DNA from: UBA4124 sp052034745
GTDB lineage: Bacteria > Patescibacteriota > Minisyncoccia > Phycocordibacterales > UBA9973
NCBI GenBank assembly: GCA_052034745.1
Contig: JBPOIF010000013.1
Coordinates: 1 to 10,343 of the forward strand
DNA: 10,343 nucleotides
Direction: 5' to 3'
The notes beneath the pieces were generated by a model. That model was given only the letters and a program-made list of their open reading frames with translations, had not been told where the DNA came from and made no database searches. Of this stretch, positions 1 to 8,707 are shown in pieces. Position 1 is the stretch's first letter, and each line of letters opens with the position of its first letter. Position numbers and translations under genes: made by a program.

Positions 1-3000
1 TCCGTATCCTTTCGAACGATACCTCTATTACAAGCGCAAACGTACTTGGCACTGTCGCATTTCGTGGTACCGACTCAAGTGCTCGGTACGGAGCCAAAAT
101 CGTTGCACAATCAGCAGGAACATGGGGGACTGATACAAATGATGCCCCTACCAACCTTGAATTTTATACACAAGTAGCGGGAGCTACCGATGAACTCACT
201 AGTCCTCGAATGATTATTGATTCGACGGGGGCTGTTGGCATCGGAGACGCTACCCCCGCAGCACTCTTTACGGTCGGCTCTGGCGACCTCTTCCAGGTTA
301 ATACCTCAGGAGACATCACGACTGCAGCTGCAGAAAACCTCTCTATCACTACTGGCACCACTGGTGTCCTTACACTCGACTCTGGTACTACTGGTGCTGT
401 GAATCTTGGTACAGGAAACAACGCAAAAACAATCTCTGTTGGTACAGGGACGGCAGGCAACACCATCAACATTGCCACCGACAACACTACTCTCGACACT
501 GTTGCAATTGGTTCTGCGCTCGACACCCTCACGATTACCGGAAGTTCATCATCATCTTTTGTCCTAAACGGCACCACTATCTCTGCGGCAGAGTTCAGCG
601 TGCTCGATGCGGGTATCGAACTCGGCGATCTCACCACACAAGGAACTGCAACTGATGAGTTTTGTCTCACCTCAGAAACAGGTGGCGGGGCACTCCTTGC
701 GTGGCAGTCGTGTGGAGCCGGAGGCTCAACAACTTGGGATACTATTGGGGACCCAGCAGGAAACGGCTCTATTGCAATGGGCGCAACAGTGCAAACAATG
801 GACTGGGCTACCGCTACAACACAAACGGCGCTTAGTTTGACGTCAAACTCCCTTTCTTCTGGAACTATTCTTTCTCTTACATCAGCAGGTACAGCTGCAG
901 CATCAGGTCAGACTGGACTTAACATTGCACTTTCAGGTGTGAACGGAACAGCAAGTCAGACTTCATATGGTTTAGCTGTTTCGAATACTCACACAGGTAC
1001 AACCCCTGAGAACTACGGAGCTTTGATAACAGCTACTGGTGCAGGGCAGAACTACGGTATATCAGTAAATGCTTCTGGTTCTGCAAGTACGCTAGGAAAT
1101 ACTGCCGGATTATTTACTAATAGTGGGGCTGGAGCTAGCTTCGATCCAGTTTTGTTAATGTCTAATACTGAATCTGCTGGGTATACACAAATCGCTTTTC
1201 AAGAACAAATAGGGGTTTCTCAGACTTGGAGCATAGGAATCGGTAACACAACAAATGCAACAATTGCTGACGATTTCTTTATCTATAATTATGGCACAGG
1301 TATCCCTTTTGTACTTAATACAGCAGGAGAAGTATTGATAGGAGAGACCGCTTCACAGGGTGCAGGATTTAGATTGCAGGTTGCAAATAATGGAGTTGCC
1401 GGTGAAGGTGGTTTGCTTGTAGAAGGGAAAGCGGAGTTCCTTACTGCAGATGATGCATACGCATCTTTTGATGATGCACAAAGGCTTGGGTTTACTAAAA
1501 AAGCAAGTAATATTCCAAAGCTTACGTATGGATCCGCAACGACATTTACTATTGCAAAATCGAGTGGTACAGGGATAGAAGCAACAAATACTTTTACAGA
1601 TAGCTTTACTCTCGATGGAAGTGGAAATGCAGATATTCTCGGAACGATAACATCTGGATCTTCAAACACAGCGCTTACACTCGCAACGGGTATGATCGAT
1701 GGAGATGCGCTCACACTCATCACTGCGGCTGATGGAGGGACGGGTACATCGTCTGGGTCAGGTTTGACGGTGCGAAGTGATGGTGTCGGTCTTCTCCAGG
1801 GGTGTGCCGATGGTGAAATACTCAAATGGGTTGAATCAACTGATACGTGGGACTGTGCGACAGATGCGACCGGCGGTGGTGGGATCACTGCAGACTCGCT
1901 CGACTTTGACGACTTCATGAACTCAATGTCGATCGATGAGGCGACCGATATCAATCTCGGTGCAAATGCATTTACTATCGACCTTGATTCATCGGGAGAT
2001 TTTTCTATTCGTGACGGCACAACAGACTTTGCACTTTTTGACGATACAGGAGGTATCACGTTTGCTCCACAGGGCACGTCAGATATCACACTTACTCTTG
2101 ATGCTGATTCGACGCTCAATGTTGCAGGGGATAGTATCAATGATTTTACGGGGAACGGACTCACCGTTTCTTCTGGTGCGCTGACAGTGGATGCGACTGT
2201 TTCAGGGGACGGGCTTTCTTCGACAGTCTCATCTGGTTCAGGGCTTGAGACGCTTGCCTCAGGGGTATCTCTTATCCAAGGTTGTGCAGATACACAAGTA
2301 CTTGCGTGGGATGAGACAAACGATATTTGGGAATGTACTGATGCTGGAGGGGGTGGAGGTATTGTAATCAAAAAGAAAACCGCTGATGAAGGAATTGCAA
2401 GTAATACCACAGTACAGCCAGATGACCATTTGAGTTTTGCGATCGCTGCATCAGAGAACTGGGTATTTCGTTTCAACTTGATGCTTTCTGCACAAAGTTC
2501 ATCACCAGACCATAAGTTTACTGTTGCTGCACCCGCATCACCGACAAACTGTCAGTGGTACTATGATGATGCCGAACTCGCATCGTCTGCCTCTTCTATC
2601 GCTTGTGGAACTACCCAAAACCTCGCAACTCTTGTCGCGAGTGACCCTTACTATATTGGTGGGTCTATTGAAAACGGAGCGAATGCTGGTTCTGTTGTCT
2701 TGCAGTGGGCACAAAGTTTGTCTCACTCATCTTCAATTTGGATTAAGCGAGGAAGTTTCTTGACGGCATTTAAAGTGCAAGGTGCCGACGTCGCAGAATT
2801 TTATACCACAGAAGATCCGACATTAGAACCAGGAGATATTGTCGTCATTGATCCAGAAAATTCTCCTATAGGAGTAAAAAAATCAACCGTTCCTTATGAA
2901 CAAGGGACGATGGGTATCGTTTCAAAACAGCCAGGTATTGTCCTTGGGGATGAGAGAAACCTCGGAGGAGGAAAACAGATACCGATCGCGCTTTCTGGGC

Positions 3001-4610
3001 GTGTTCCGTTGAAAGTAAATACCGAAAACGGACCAGTTGAAATCGGTGATTACTTGACGACATCTTCTGTTCCTGGGGTTGCAATGAAGGCAACAAAATC
3101 TGGTGTCATTGTCGGTCAGGCTCTTACGGCTCACAATGCTCTTGAGCCTACAAATGTAGGTACGATTCTTGCGTTTGTAAAAGCTACCTATACAACAAGT
3201 CCAACTCCGATCGCTACTCTTGTTCAAGAACAAGAAAGTGAAACCGTTGAAGGGGGTGTTGCTCCGAGTGTTGAATTGAGTAAAAAAATCCTTGAGTATG
3301 TGATCGAAAAGAAGACGTCTCTCGATGATGAGAATGCGAACCTTTCACTTTCGGAAGTGTTTACCGATAGACTTGTCGCAGGGCTTGAGGTTATTACTCC
3401 GCGAGTTATCACCGAAGGTCTTGAGACCAACAGTATTGCAAGTGCTGATGGTCGTGGGGTGGTTGTTCGTCTTGGTGCAGGAGAGTCTTTGAAGATTCAG
3501 AGCACCCAAGAAGTAGTCGGGGGGCCGCCTGATTCGCGAGATGTTGCCGTGTTTGATACCGAAGGAAACGCAACCTTCCTCGGGAAAATCACTGCTGCTG
3601 AAATAGAAGCAGGGTCTATCAAAGGACTGCAAGCGATTGTAGAGCAGATCTCTCTCTTAGGAGAGGGTCAACAAGCACTTGCTCTTACTGCATCCGCTTT
3701 TGAAGCGCTTGGGCAAACTCTTGGTTCACAAACGAACTATCTTGATCAGTTGAGCGTCGCTCAAAACGGAATAGAAGGAAGACTTTCTGTTATTGAAAAT
3801 CTTTTCGGAACATCGGGCGAAGGGCTGTCTATCGGTAGCGTAGAAAGTCAGTCTCTCTCTGTTGAAGGGCAGAGTTCCTTTGAAGGGAATACAGAATTTC
3901 AAGGACTTTCATTCTTTGGCGACGTCACCGAGTTTGCAAGTACTGTTCGGTTTGGTGGACCAGTTTCCTTTATTATTCCGCCACTGTTTAACAAAGATAC
4001 CGCAGGATTTGCAGTCATCAAAGAAGGAGATCGACGGGTCCGTGTTGAGTTTGATCGAACATACGCACTTCAACCTGTCGTATCGGCAGAGATTGCTTTT
4101 GAAACAATACAAGAGGTTGTTGAGGTTCTCGAAGATCAATCTGTGCAAGAAGAAGTTTTGTTCGATTATGCTATTGTAGAGGAATTTTTTGAGCAAAACG
4201 TACGGTTTGTTATTGTTGATAAAGATGAAACAGGTTTTACTATTGTTCTGAATAAACCCGCAGCTCGAGACATTCCATTTTCTTGGATAGCCCTTGCGGT
4301 GGAGGACCCTCATTTGTTCGAAAGTATATTTGAAGGTCTTATTGTTGAGTCAACACCAGATATTGAAACTGTGACATCTGAACAAAATCAAAACAGTACA
4401 GGCAATCAAGAAACAGAACCACCGGTACTTATTGAAGAAGAACAACCGCTCGAGAATGGAGGAGGGGCACCTGTTGAAGAAACCCTGTTGCCGGAAGAAA
4501 CGATTGTTGATCAAGAAGTTCAAACAGAGGTAATACCTCCTCCCGAACCACCAGCTTCTTCAGAGACTTCTGAGGTTTCTGGCGCCCCTTCTGTAGATCC
4601 TTCGATATGA
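1..4610 (+). CDS. Giant mosaic fibre-like surface protein, 5'-partial
   Basis: The frame is open from the window edge (first full codon at 3) to TGA at 4608-4610, giving 1535 visible residues; the ATG at 210 is internal. The text before it reads as a tail-fibre module (YGAKI..., then LEFYT..., RMIIDSTGAVGIG). Residues 1-920 are Gly/Ser/Thr/Asp-rich beta repeats with few charged residues, resembling phage tail-fibre and S74-associated modules. Cys-pair modules lie near residues 221-237, 601-618 and 761-778. Residues about 929-1030 (DVAEFY, LEPGDIVV, GRVPLKV, GVAMKA) resemble the autoprocessing (Peptidase_G2-like) region of phage appendage proteins. A helical stretch spans about 1200-1275. A beta domain (PLFNKDTAGFAVI) spans about 1327-1436, and an acidic Pro/Glu tail ends the protein. 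I see no LPXTG motif or C-terminal membrane segment, so anchoring is presumably N-terminal, outside the window. A surface adhesin or fibre is inferred; ligand unknown. Confidence 0.85.
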   Translation, partial: RILSNDTSITSANVLGTVAFRGTDSSARYGAKIVAQSAGTWGTDTNDAPTNLEFYTQVAGATDELTSPRMIIDSTGAVGIGDATPAALFTVGSGDLFQVNTSGDITTAAAENLSITTGTTGVLTLDSGTTGAVNLGTGNNAKTISVGTGTAGNTINIATDNTTLDTVAIGSALDTLTITGSSSSSFVLNGTTISAAEFSVLDAGIELGDLTTQGTATDEFCLTSETGGGALLAWQSCGAGGSTTWDTIGDPAGNGSIAMGATVQTMDWATATTQTALSLTSNSLSSGTILSLTSAGTAAASGQTGLNIALSGVNGTASQTSYGLAVSNTHTGTTPENYGALITATGAGQNYGISVNASGSASTLGNTAGLFTNSGAGASFDPVLLMSNTESAGYTQIAFQEQIGVSQTWSIGIGNTTNATIADDFFIYNYGTGIPFVLNTAGEVLIGETASQGAGFRLQVANNGVAGEGGLLVEGKAEFLTADDAYASFDDAQRLGFTKKASNIPKLTYGSATTFTIAKSSGTGIEATNTFTDSFTLDGSGNADILGTITSGSSNTALTLATGMIDGDALTLITAADGGTGTSSGSGLTVRSDGVGLLQGCADGEILKWVESTDTWDCATDATGGGGITADSLDFDDFMNSMSIDEATDINLGANAFTIDLDSSGDFSIRDGTTDFALFDDTGGITFAPQGTSDITLTLDADSTLNVAGDSINDFTGNGLTVSSGALTVDATVSGDGLSSTVSSGSGLETLASGVSLIQGCADTQVLAWDETNDIWECTDAGGGGGIVIKKKTADEGIASNTTVQPDDHLSFAIAASENWVFRFNLMLSAQSSSPDHKFTVAAPASPTNCQWYYDDAELASSASSIACGTTQNLATLVASDPYYIGGSIENGANAGSVVLQWAQSLSHSSSIWIKRGSFLTAFKVQGADVAEFYTTEDPTLEPGDIVVIDPENSPIGVKKSTVPYEQGTMGIVSKQPGIVLGDERNLGGGKQIPIALSGRVPLKVNTENGPVEIGDYLTTSSVPGVAMKATKSGVIVGQALTAHNALEPTNVGTILAFVKATYTTSPTPIATLVQEQESETVEGGVAPSVELSKKILEYVIEKKTSLDDENANLSLSEVFTDRLVAGLEVITPRVITEGLETNSIASADGRGVVVRLGAGESLKIQSTQEVVGGPPDSRDVAVFDTEGNATFLGKITAAEIEAGSIKGLQAIVEQISLLGEGQQALALTASAFEALGQTLGSQTNYLDQLSVAQNGIEGRLSVIENLFGTSGEGLSIGSVESQSLSVEGQSSFEGNTEFQGLSFFGDVTEFASTVRFGGPVSFIIPPLFNKDTAGFAVIKEGDRRVRVEFDRTYALQPVVSAEIAFETIQEVVEVLEDQSVQEEVLFDYAIVEEFFEQNVRFVIVDKDETGFTIVLNKPAARDIPFSWIALAVEDPHLFESIFEGLIVESTPDIETVTSEQNQNSTGNQETEPPVLIEEEQPLENGGGAPVEETLLPEETIVDQEVQTEVIPPPEPPASSETSEVSGAPSVDPSI
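660..731 (+). repeat. Degenerate Cys-pair/Gly module
   Basis: A shorter relative of the two modules downstream: Cys at 663-665, then LLAW and Cys at 711-713 (C-X15-C), followed by GAGG. It shares the order Cys, hydrophobic-x-Trp, Cys, Gly-run but not the SGSGL leader. It is assigned by pattern only, so homology is less certain than between the other two. Confidence 0.5.
1749..1886 (+). repeat. Cys-pair/poly-Gly module, copy A (coding repeat)
   Basis: This is a 46-residue coding repeat inside the giant protein. It starts SSGSGL, continues GVGLLQGCADGEILKW, has a second Cys at 1854-1856 and ends in four Gly plus Ile. The two Cys codons are 17 residues apart (1803 and 1854). It aligns without gaps to copy B at 2229 until just after the second Cys. 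Synonymous positions differ widely, so the duplication is old or the protein sequence is under selection. Confidence 0.8.
2229..2363 (+). repeat. Cys-pair/poly-Gly module, copy B (coding repeat)
   Basis: This second copy lies exactly 480 nt (160 codons) downstream of copy A. It carries SSGSGL, GVSLIQGCAD, a Trp, a second Cys at 2334-2336 with the same C-X16-C spacing, and five Gly plus Ile. It is one residue shorter than copy A after the second Cys. It marks the end of the repetitive beta region, because the sequence then changes to a less repetitive domain (residue 790 onward). Confidence 0.8.
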
Positions 4611-6421
4611 AAAAACACATAACAGCATGGGCTTTTGTAGTCTCCCTTATTATAAGTTTTGGCCTTTACGGCAATACTCTCAAAGGAGAGTTTGTTTGGG
4701 ATGATGTTTTCTTTACTCAAAGGACTGAACTTCGAAATATAGGATACATTCCGCGCCTTTTTCTTGAACCAGTTCTGCCACACCAGCAAGCAGCGAGTTT
4801 GTATCGCCCCTTTACGATGGCAACTTTTACGATCAATCGCGCAATACATGACGAGCCAGTGGGGTTCCATTTGGTAAATATCTTCTTGAATGCTCTTGCC
4901 GCAACTCTTCTTTTTCGAGTAGTACTGCTTCTTTTTGGTGATATTGCACTTTCAATTTTTTCGGCACTCATTTTTATGTTTTTGCCAATTCACACCGAAG
5001 CGGTGGCTTTGATAAAAGCACGCGATGAGATCCTTGGAACAGTCTTTACACTTTTGGCATGGCAGGCATTTCTTGTTGCTTTCAAAAAAGAATCGCTACA
5101 AAAAAAGTATCTTGTGGTTAGTGCGGGAGTGTTCCTTTTCGGAATCCTTTCAAAAGAATTTGTAGTAATGGCACCGCCACTCTTTTTTATTATTCATTGG
5201 GTGCAAAAAGGTATTTATCCAATTCGAACACGTCTGAGAGAGCTCGGTTGGGGTGCCCTGTTGTTTGGAGGTGCGCTCGGCTTGTATCTTGTGTTGCGCC
5301 ATATCGCTATACCAGAAACCTCTTTTGGAAATGATGAGATTGCCCCTCTTTCAAATGTACTCATAATGCCAGAACGTCTCGTTGCATTTTTTACTTCATT
5401 TAAGATTTTGTTTCTCTATATATCAAAAACAATTATTCCAATAGGTCTTACCGCTTCGTACCACTTCAAAGCAGTTACACTCGTGAAAAGCATTATCGCC
5501 TCGCCGCAGGCAATGGGAGGATTGGTGATACTTGTTGCGTTACTGTGGGTATCTTTTTGGAAAAAAACGATGAGAAAACCTTTTGGTATTGGGGCGATTA
5601 TTTTTTTGGTACTTTACTTGCCAGTGTCACAATTTTTGTTTATTGGGGGAGATATTATGGGGGAGCGATGGATGTACCTTCCGTCCATTGGTATTGCTAT
5701 TATGTTGGGATGGTTGTTTGTGAAGTTCTTTGCATGGAACCGTCCTTTGGCTCTTGGGGTATTTGTGTGTCTCCTTGTTTGGTATGGAAGCATTGTTATC
5801 CCTCGAAATCTTGTGTGGCAAAATAGTTTTTCTCTATTTTCAAGTATGGTGGAGGACTCCCCAAAAAGTGTTCGAGGATATTCTGCGCTCGGGCAGTATT
5901 ATTTTGAACAAGGGCGCTACGATGATGCTGTTGCTATGGTCAATAAAGGTTTTTTGATTACGAATCAAGAACCGAACCTTTATGTTATTGCCGCTTCGGT
6001 TGCTTACAAACAAGGTAAGTTCGTAGAGGCAGAACAGTATCTCAGGGATGCGCTTGCGCTCCCTACGTTTTCAACTGCTGCGATATTAAATTTTCCAAGA
6101 ATTTTGTATGTTCAAAAGAAATATACAGAGGCACTGGAGTGGTACGATGGTGCCATCTCGCAGCTTCATCCAGCAGAGATTGGTTTCAAGGAGCGATTGC
6201 TTTATGCAACGATACTTTTTCAACTGAAACAATATAACAAAAGCATTGAGTACCTTTTGGAACAGATGGGATCGGATGCTTCGCATGAGGATGTTTCGCT
6301 TTTGATTTCCGCGAACTATTATTATCTTGGGGAAAAAGACAAGGCAAAAGAATACTATTTACGTACTCGTTTCCCCATTGAAACGATGAGCGAACGAATG
6401 AGAACATACCAACCTAAATAA
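4607..6421 (+). CDS. TMTC-like GT-C membrane glycosyltransferase with C-terminal TPRs
   Basis: The 604-residue product has about 11-12 hydrophobic segments up to about residue 395, then a soluble TPR region (about 420-590). The first segment (8-25) leads into a loop with W31-D32-D33, the acidic pair typical of GT-C enzymes. Further family-like motifs are YRPFT (66-70), GFHLVN (86-91), PIHTEAV (127-133) with R139-D140-E141, LSKEF, and ERWMYLPS (353-360). This order matches the TMTC group (membrane region plus TPRs), whose eukaryotic members transfer mannose from dolichyl-phosphate mannose to Ser/Thr of secretory proteins. The bacterial acceptor and sugar are not known; the fibre encoded just upstream is an obvious candidate. 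The ATG overlaps the upstream TGA (ATGA), implying translational coupling; no Shine-Dalgarno is visible. Confidence 0.85.
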   Translation: MKKHITAWAFVVSLIISFGLYGNTLKGEFVWDDVFFTQRTELRNIGYIPRLFLEPVLPHQQAASLYRPFTMATFTINRAIHDEPVGFHLVNIFLNALAATLLFRVVLLLFGDIALSIFSALIFMFLPIHTEAVALIKARDEILGTVFTLLAWQAFLVAFKKESLQKKYLVVSAGVFLFGILSKEFVVMAPPLFFIIHWVQKGIYPIRTRLRELGWGALLFGGALGLYLVLRHIAIPETSFGNDEIAPLSNVLIMPERLVAFFTSFKILFLYISKTIIPIGLTASYHFKAVTLVKSIIASPQAMGGLVILVALLWVSFWKKTMRKPFGIGAIIFLVLYLPVSQFLFIGGDIMGERWMYLPSIGIAIMLGWLFVKFFAWNRPLALGVFVCLLVWYGSIVIPRNLVWQNSFSLFSSMVEDSPKSVRGYSALGQYYFEQGRYDDAVAMVNKGFLITNQEPNLYVIAASVAYKQGKFVEAEQYLRDALALPTFSTAAILNFPRILYVQKKYTEALEWYDGAISQLHPAEIGFKERLLYATILFQLKQYNKSIEYLLEQMGSDASHEDVSLLISANYYYLGEKDKAKEYYLRTRFPIETMSERMRTYQPK

Positions 6422-6422
6422 A

Positions 6423-7988
6423 ATGAATTTTTTAAAAGAAAAATGGACCGCCTCAATTTTTTTCATTCTGTTGTTAACGGTAGGGTTTTTTACCTATCGG
6501 AGTTACGGTCTTTCCTGGGATGAGCCTATCTCTCATATGAATGGACAGGTGTCATGGGAGTATGTCGTTCGCGGGAACTCCTCATTGAATACGTATTCGG
6601 AACGCCTGTACGGAGTGCTTTTTGAAATACCTCTCGTGGCGATACAACAGATTTTTTCAATACAAGATCCACAAGCTTTATTCTTTATGAGGCATCTTGC
6701 AACTTTTTTATTTTTTGTTGTAGGAGTATTTTTCTTCTTTTTGCTCTGCAAGAAGATATTGCGATCTTGGAAATGGGCACTGCTTGCTTCAGCTGTTCTT
6801 GTGCTGAGCCCTCGTATATTTGCTGACGCTTTTTACAATTCAAAGGACATACCGGTATTGGTGGCGTTTATTATTTCCGCCTTTTCGCTCGCTCGATTCG
6901 TTGAACGTCCAACAAAAGGACGACTTCTCTTCCATGCCTTTACTACTGCGGTTATTATTGCAATACGGATTCCTGGCGTATTTATGGTTGCAATTACTTT
7001 TATGGTTTTGGTATTTGATTTTGTAACAAAGCGATTTCAAGAAATTTCTTTTAAACGATTTTTGTCATTCAGTGCCCTCTTTACTATTGCTGTTGCAATT
7101 TTTACCACGTTACTGTGGCCTTATTTGTGGAAAACCCCCGGTGCTCATTTTGTTGAAGCCTTTCAAGATATGAGTCACTTTTCAAGACAGATCGATATGA
7201 CAGTGCTTTACTTCGGGAACTTTATAAAGGCATCAGAACTTCCTTGGCATTACATACCTGTTTGGATACTGGTGACAACTCCGCTTTTTTATCTAGGCAC
7301 TGCCATCGTTGGTATTACTGTCATTGTTCGTAAGTACATACAGGCATTTGCTAATTCTTATAAAAAATCTCCCATGGATCTTGTTTTTTTAGCCTGGTTG
7401 TCTGGTCCTTTAATAGCAGTGATAGTATTTCAATCAGTTCTGTACGATGGGTGGCGACATCTTTATTTTGTGTACCCTGCACTTGTGTACTTCGTTGTTG
7501 TTGGTATAAAAAAACTTTTTGATTTTTCGTACGTTCGCTTTTCAAAGTATAAAAAAATCGCTTTTTATAGCACGAGAGGGGTTTTGGCAGCGTTTCTTGT
7601 TTCTATATTGATTACAATGGTTTCTCTCCATCCTTATCAACAGGTGTATTTCAATGCCCTCGGTGGAGGGATCGATCGTGTTCGCGAAAAGTTCGACCTT
7701 GATTATTGGGGGCTTTCTTTTCGAGAAGGGCTCGAGTATATTGCTCGTACTGATCAGCGCGACCACATCACTGTTGCTGTTGTTGGAGGGACTTTGGATA
7801 ATGTGTTTATTTTAGAGACAGAGACTGCAGGTCGTCTGTTGCTTGTTCCTCCTGCAGATATACAAGGTGCGGATTATGTGGTATCAAACTATCGATGGCA
7901 ACAGTATGCGACTCTTCCACATTCGCACAGCGTCTATGAAGTTGTTGTGAGAGGGGGGCCTATTTTATCTGTATTTAAAATTCGCTAA
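6423..7988 (+). CDS. GT-C/GT39-like polytopic membrane glycosyltransferase
   Basis: The 521-residue product has an N-terminal membrane segment (about 10-24) followed by a loop with W32-D33-E34-P35, the acidic motif expected at the active site of lipid-phosphate-sugar-dependent GT-C enzymes. A second conserved-looking stretch is SPRIFADAFYNSKD (129-142). Roughly nine or ten hydrophobic segments follow. The C-terminal part, after the last membrane helix, contains HPYQQVYFN (403-411) and DYWGLS (427-432), seen in a bacterial GT39-like family of about 500 residues. It starts one base after the preceding stop codon, with no Shine-Dalgarno. It probably uses a polyprenyl-phosphate sugar, plausibly made by the GT2 enzyme next door, on the outer face of the membrane. 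Whether the acceptor is a protein, a lipid or a growing glycan cannot be told from sequence. Confidence 0.8.
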   Translation: MNFLKEKWTASIFFILLLTVGFFTYRSYGLSWDEPISHMNGQVSWEYVVRGNSSLNTYSERLYGVLFEIPLVAIQQIFSIQDPQALFFMRHLATFLFFVVGVFFFFLLCKKILRSWKWALLASAVLVLSPRIFADAFYNSKDIPVLVAFIISAFSLARFVERPTKGRLLFHAFTTAVIIAIRIPGVFMVAITFMVLVFDFVTKRFQEISFKRFLSFSALFTIAVAIFTTLLWPYLWKTPGAHFVEAFQDMSHFSRQIDMTVLYFGNFIKASELPWHYIPVWILVTTPLFYLGTAIVGITVIVRKYIQAFANSYKKSPMDLVFLAWLSGPLIAVIVFQSVLYDGWRHLYFVYPALVYFVVVGIKKLFDFSYVRFSKYKKIAFYSTRGVLAAFLVSILITMVSLHPYQQVYFNALGGGIDRVREKFDLDYWGLSFREGLEYIARTDQRDHITVAVVGGTLDNVFILETETAGRLLLVPPADIQGADYVVSNYRWQQYATLPHSHSVYEVVVRGGPILSVFKIR

Positions 7989-7996
7989 TTTAAAAA

Positions 7997-8707
7997 ATGG
8001 AACGCACAACACTTATCATTCCTTGTTTTAACGAAACGCAGAACCTTGCAACGTTATTTCAAGAGATTGCCTTATTTCAAGATGTGAACGGGGAGCTCAA
8101 AGAAATCATCTTTGTTGATGACGGTTCTACTGATGCGACACAACAGATGCTTGATTTGTTTGTACGAAGTTCTCAGGGTAATGCTCGGGTAGTCACATTT
8201 GCAAATAATCGAGGAAAAGGCGCAGCTGTTCGAGAAGGGGTCTTATCTGCAAAAGGGGATTTTTGCGTCGTTTTGGATGCCGATCTTTCTGTCCCACTCA
8301 TATATATAAAGAGTGTGGTTGATCAGCTCTCGCAAGGGGCCGTTATTGTTATCGGGAATCGAAGGATGAAGGGGTCTCATATTGTCGCTCCTCAAGGACT
8401 AATTCGTCATACCATGGGTGCCTTATTTGTTGTCTTTACAAAGGTCCTTCTTGGTATACCTACCAACGATATCACTTGCGGGTGCAAGGGGTTTTTGATA
8501 GAACGTGTCCAGGTCTTTTTTAGAGACCTACAAACCTTTCGATGGGGGTATGATGCTGAAGTATTGTTTCGAGCGACGCAGGCAGGGATTTCTTTTGTTG
8601 AGATCCCTATCGTGTGGGCACACAAGAGCACCTCTAAGGTCCGTATTTGGCGAGATAGTATACGTACTTTTTTTGAAATTATAAAAATACGATTTTCTAT
8701 TTTCTAA
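7997..8707 (+). CDS. GT2 polyprenyl-phosphate sugar synthase (DPM1/ALG5-like)
   Basis: The 236-residue GT-A enzyme is predicted to move a hexose from a nucleotide-sugar to a polyprenyl phosphate at the cytoplasmic face. Visible motifs are the nucleotide-binding start IIPCFNE (7-13), VDDGSTD (40-46), NRGKGAAVREG (71-81), the metal-binding D94-A95-D96, GNRRM (120-124), DITCGCKGF (158-166) and WGYDAEV (183-189). The last two blocks match the ALG5/DPM1 branch better than generic GT2 enzymes. No C-terminal membrane helix is present, so it is either peripheral or depends on partners, as DPM1 does in some organisms. Glucose and mannose cannot be distinguished. It lies 8 nt after the GT-C gene and overlaps the methyltransferase by one base, fitting a donor-supply role for the two GT-C enzymes. 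Confidence 0.87.
   Translation: MERTTLIIPCFNETQNLATLFQEIALFQDVNGELKEIIFVDDGSTDATQQMLDLFVRSSQGNARVVTFANNRGKGAAVREGVLSAKGDFCVVLDADLSVPLIYIKSVVDQLSQGAVIVIGNRRMKGSHIVAPQGLIRHTMGALFVVFTKVLLGIPTNDITCGCKGFLIERVQVFFRDLQTFRWGYDAEVLFRATQAGISFVEIPIVWAHKSTSKVRIWRDSIRTFFEIIKIRFSIF

Noticed and set aside
210..212. ATG at 210 as the start of the giant gene
   Set aside because: The frame is open for 69 more codons to the window edge, and that upstream text continues the same tail-fibre-like module (RMIIDSTG is mid-module).
400..560. Short GT/AC-rich repeated words (ggtac, actggt) considered as a CRISPR or tandem DNA repeat
   Set aside because: The unit length is irregular, there are no conserved repeats with unique spacers, and the pattern follows codons of Gly/Thr repeats in the protein.
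164..670. A 168-codon minus-strand open frame near the left edge
   Set aside because: It has the same Val/Pro/Ser-rich mirror composition opposite the tail-fibre-like repeats and no motif, so it is treated as a shadow.
1289..2476. A 395-codon open frame on the minus strand, opposite the giant gene
   Set aside because: It is antisense to a strongly supported coding frame. Its product is Ser/Pro/Val-rich low-complexity text, the mirror of Gly/Thr/Asp-rich codons, with no recognisable domain.
3909..4313. A 134-codon minus-strand open frame under the C-terminal beta domain
   Set aside because: Its product is rich in Asn, Lys, Phe and Cys with no domain, and it lies opposite a well-supported coding region.
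1..4610. The giant gene as part of an integrated prophage tail region
   Set aside because: The tail-fibre resemblance is real, but the following genes are glycosyltransferases and a methyltransferase, with no phage structural, lysis or integration genes. A cellular surface protein fits better.
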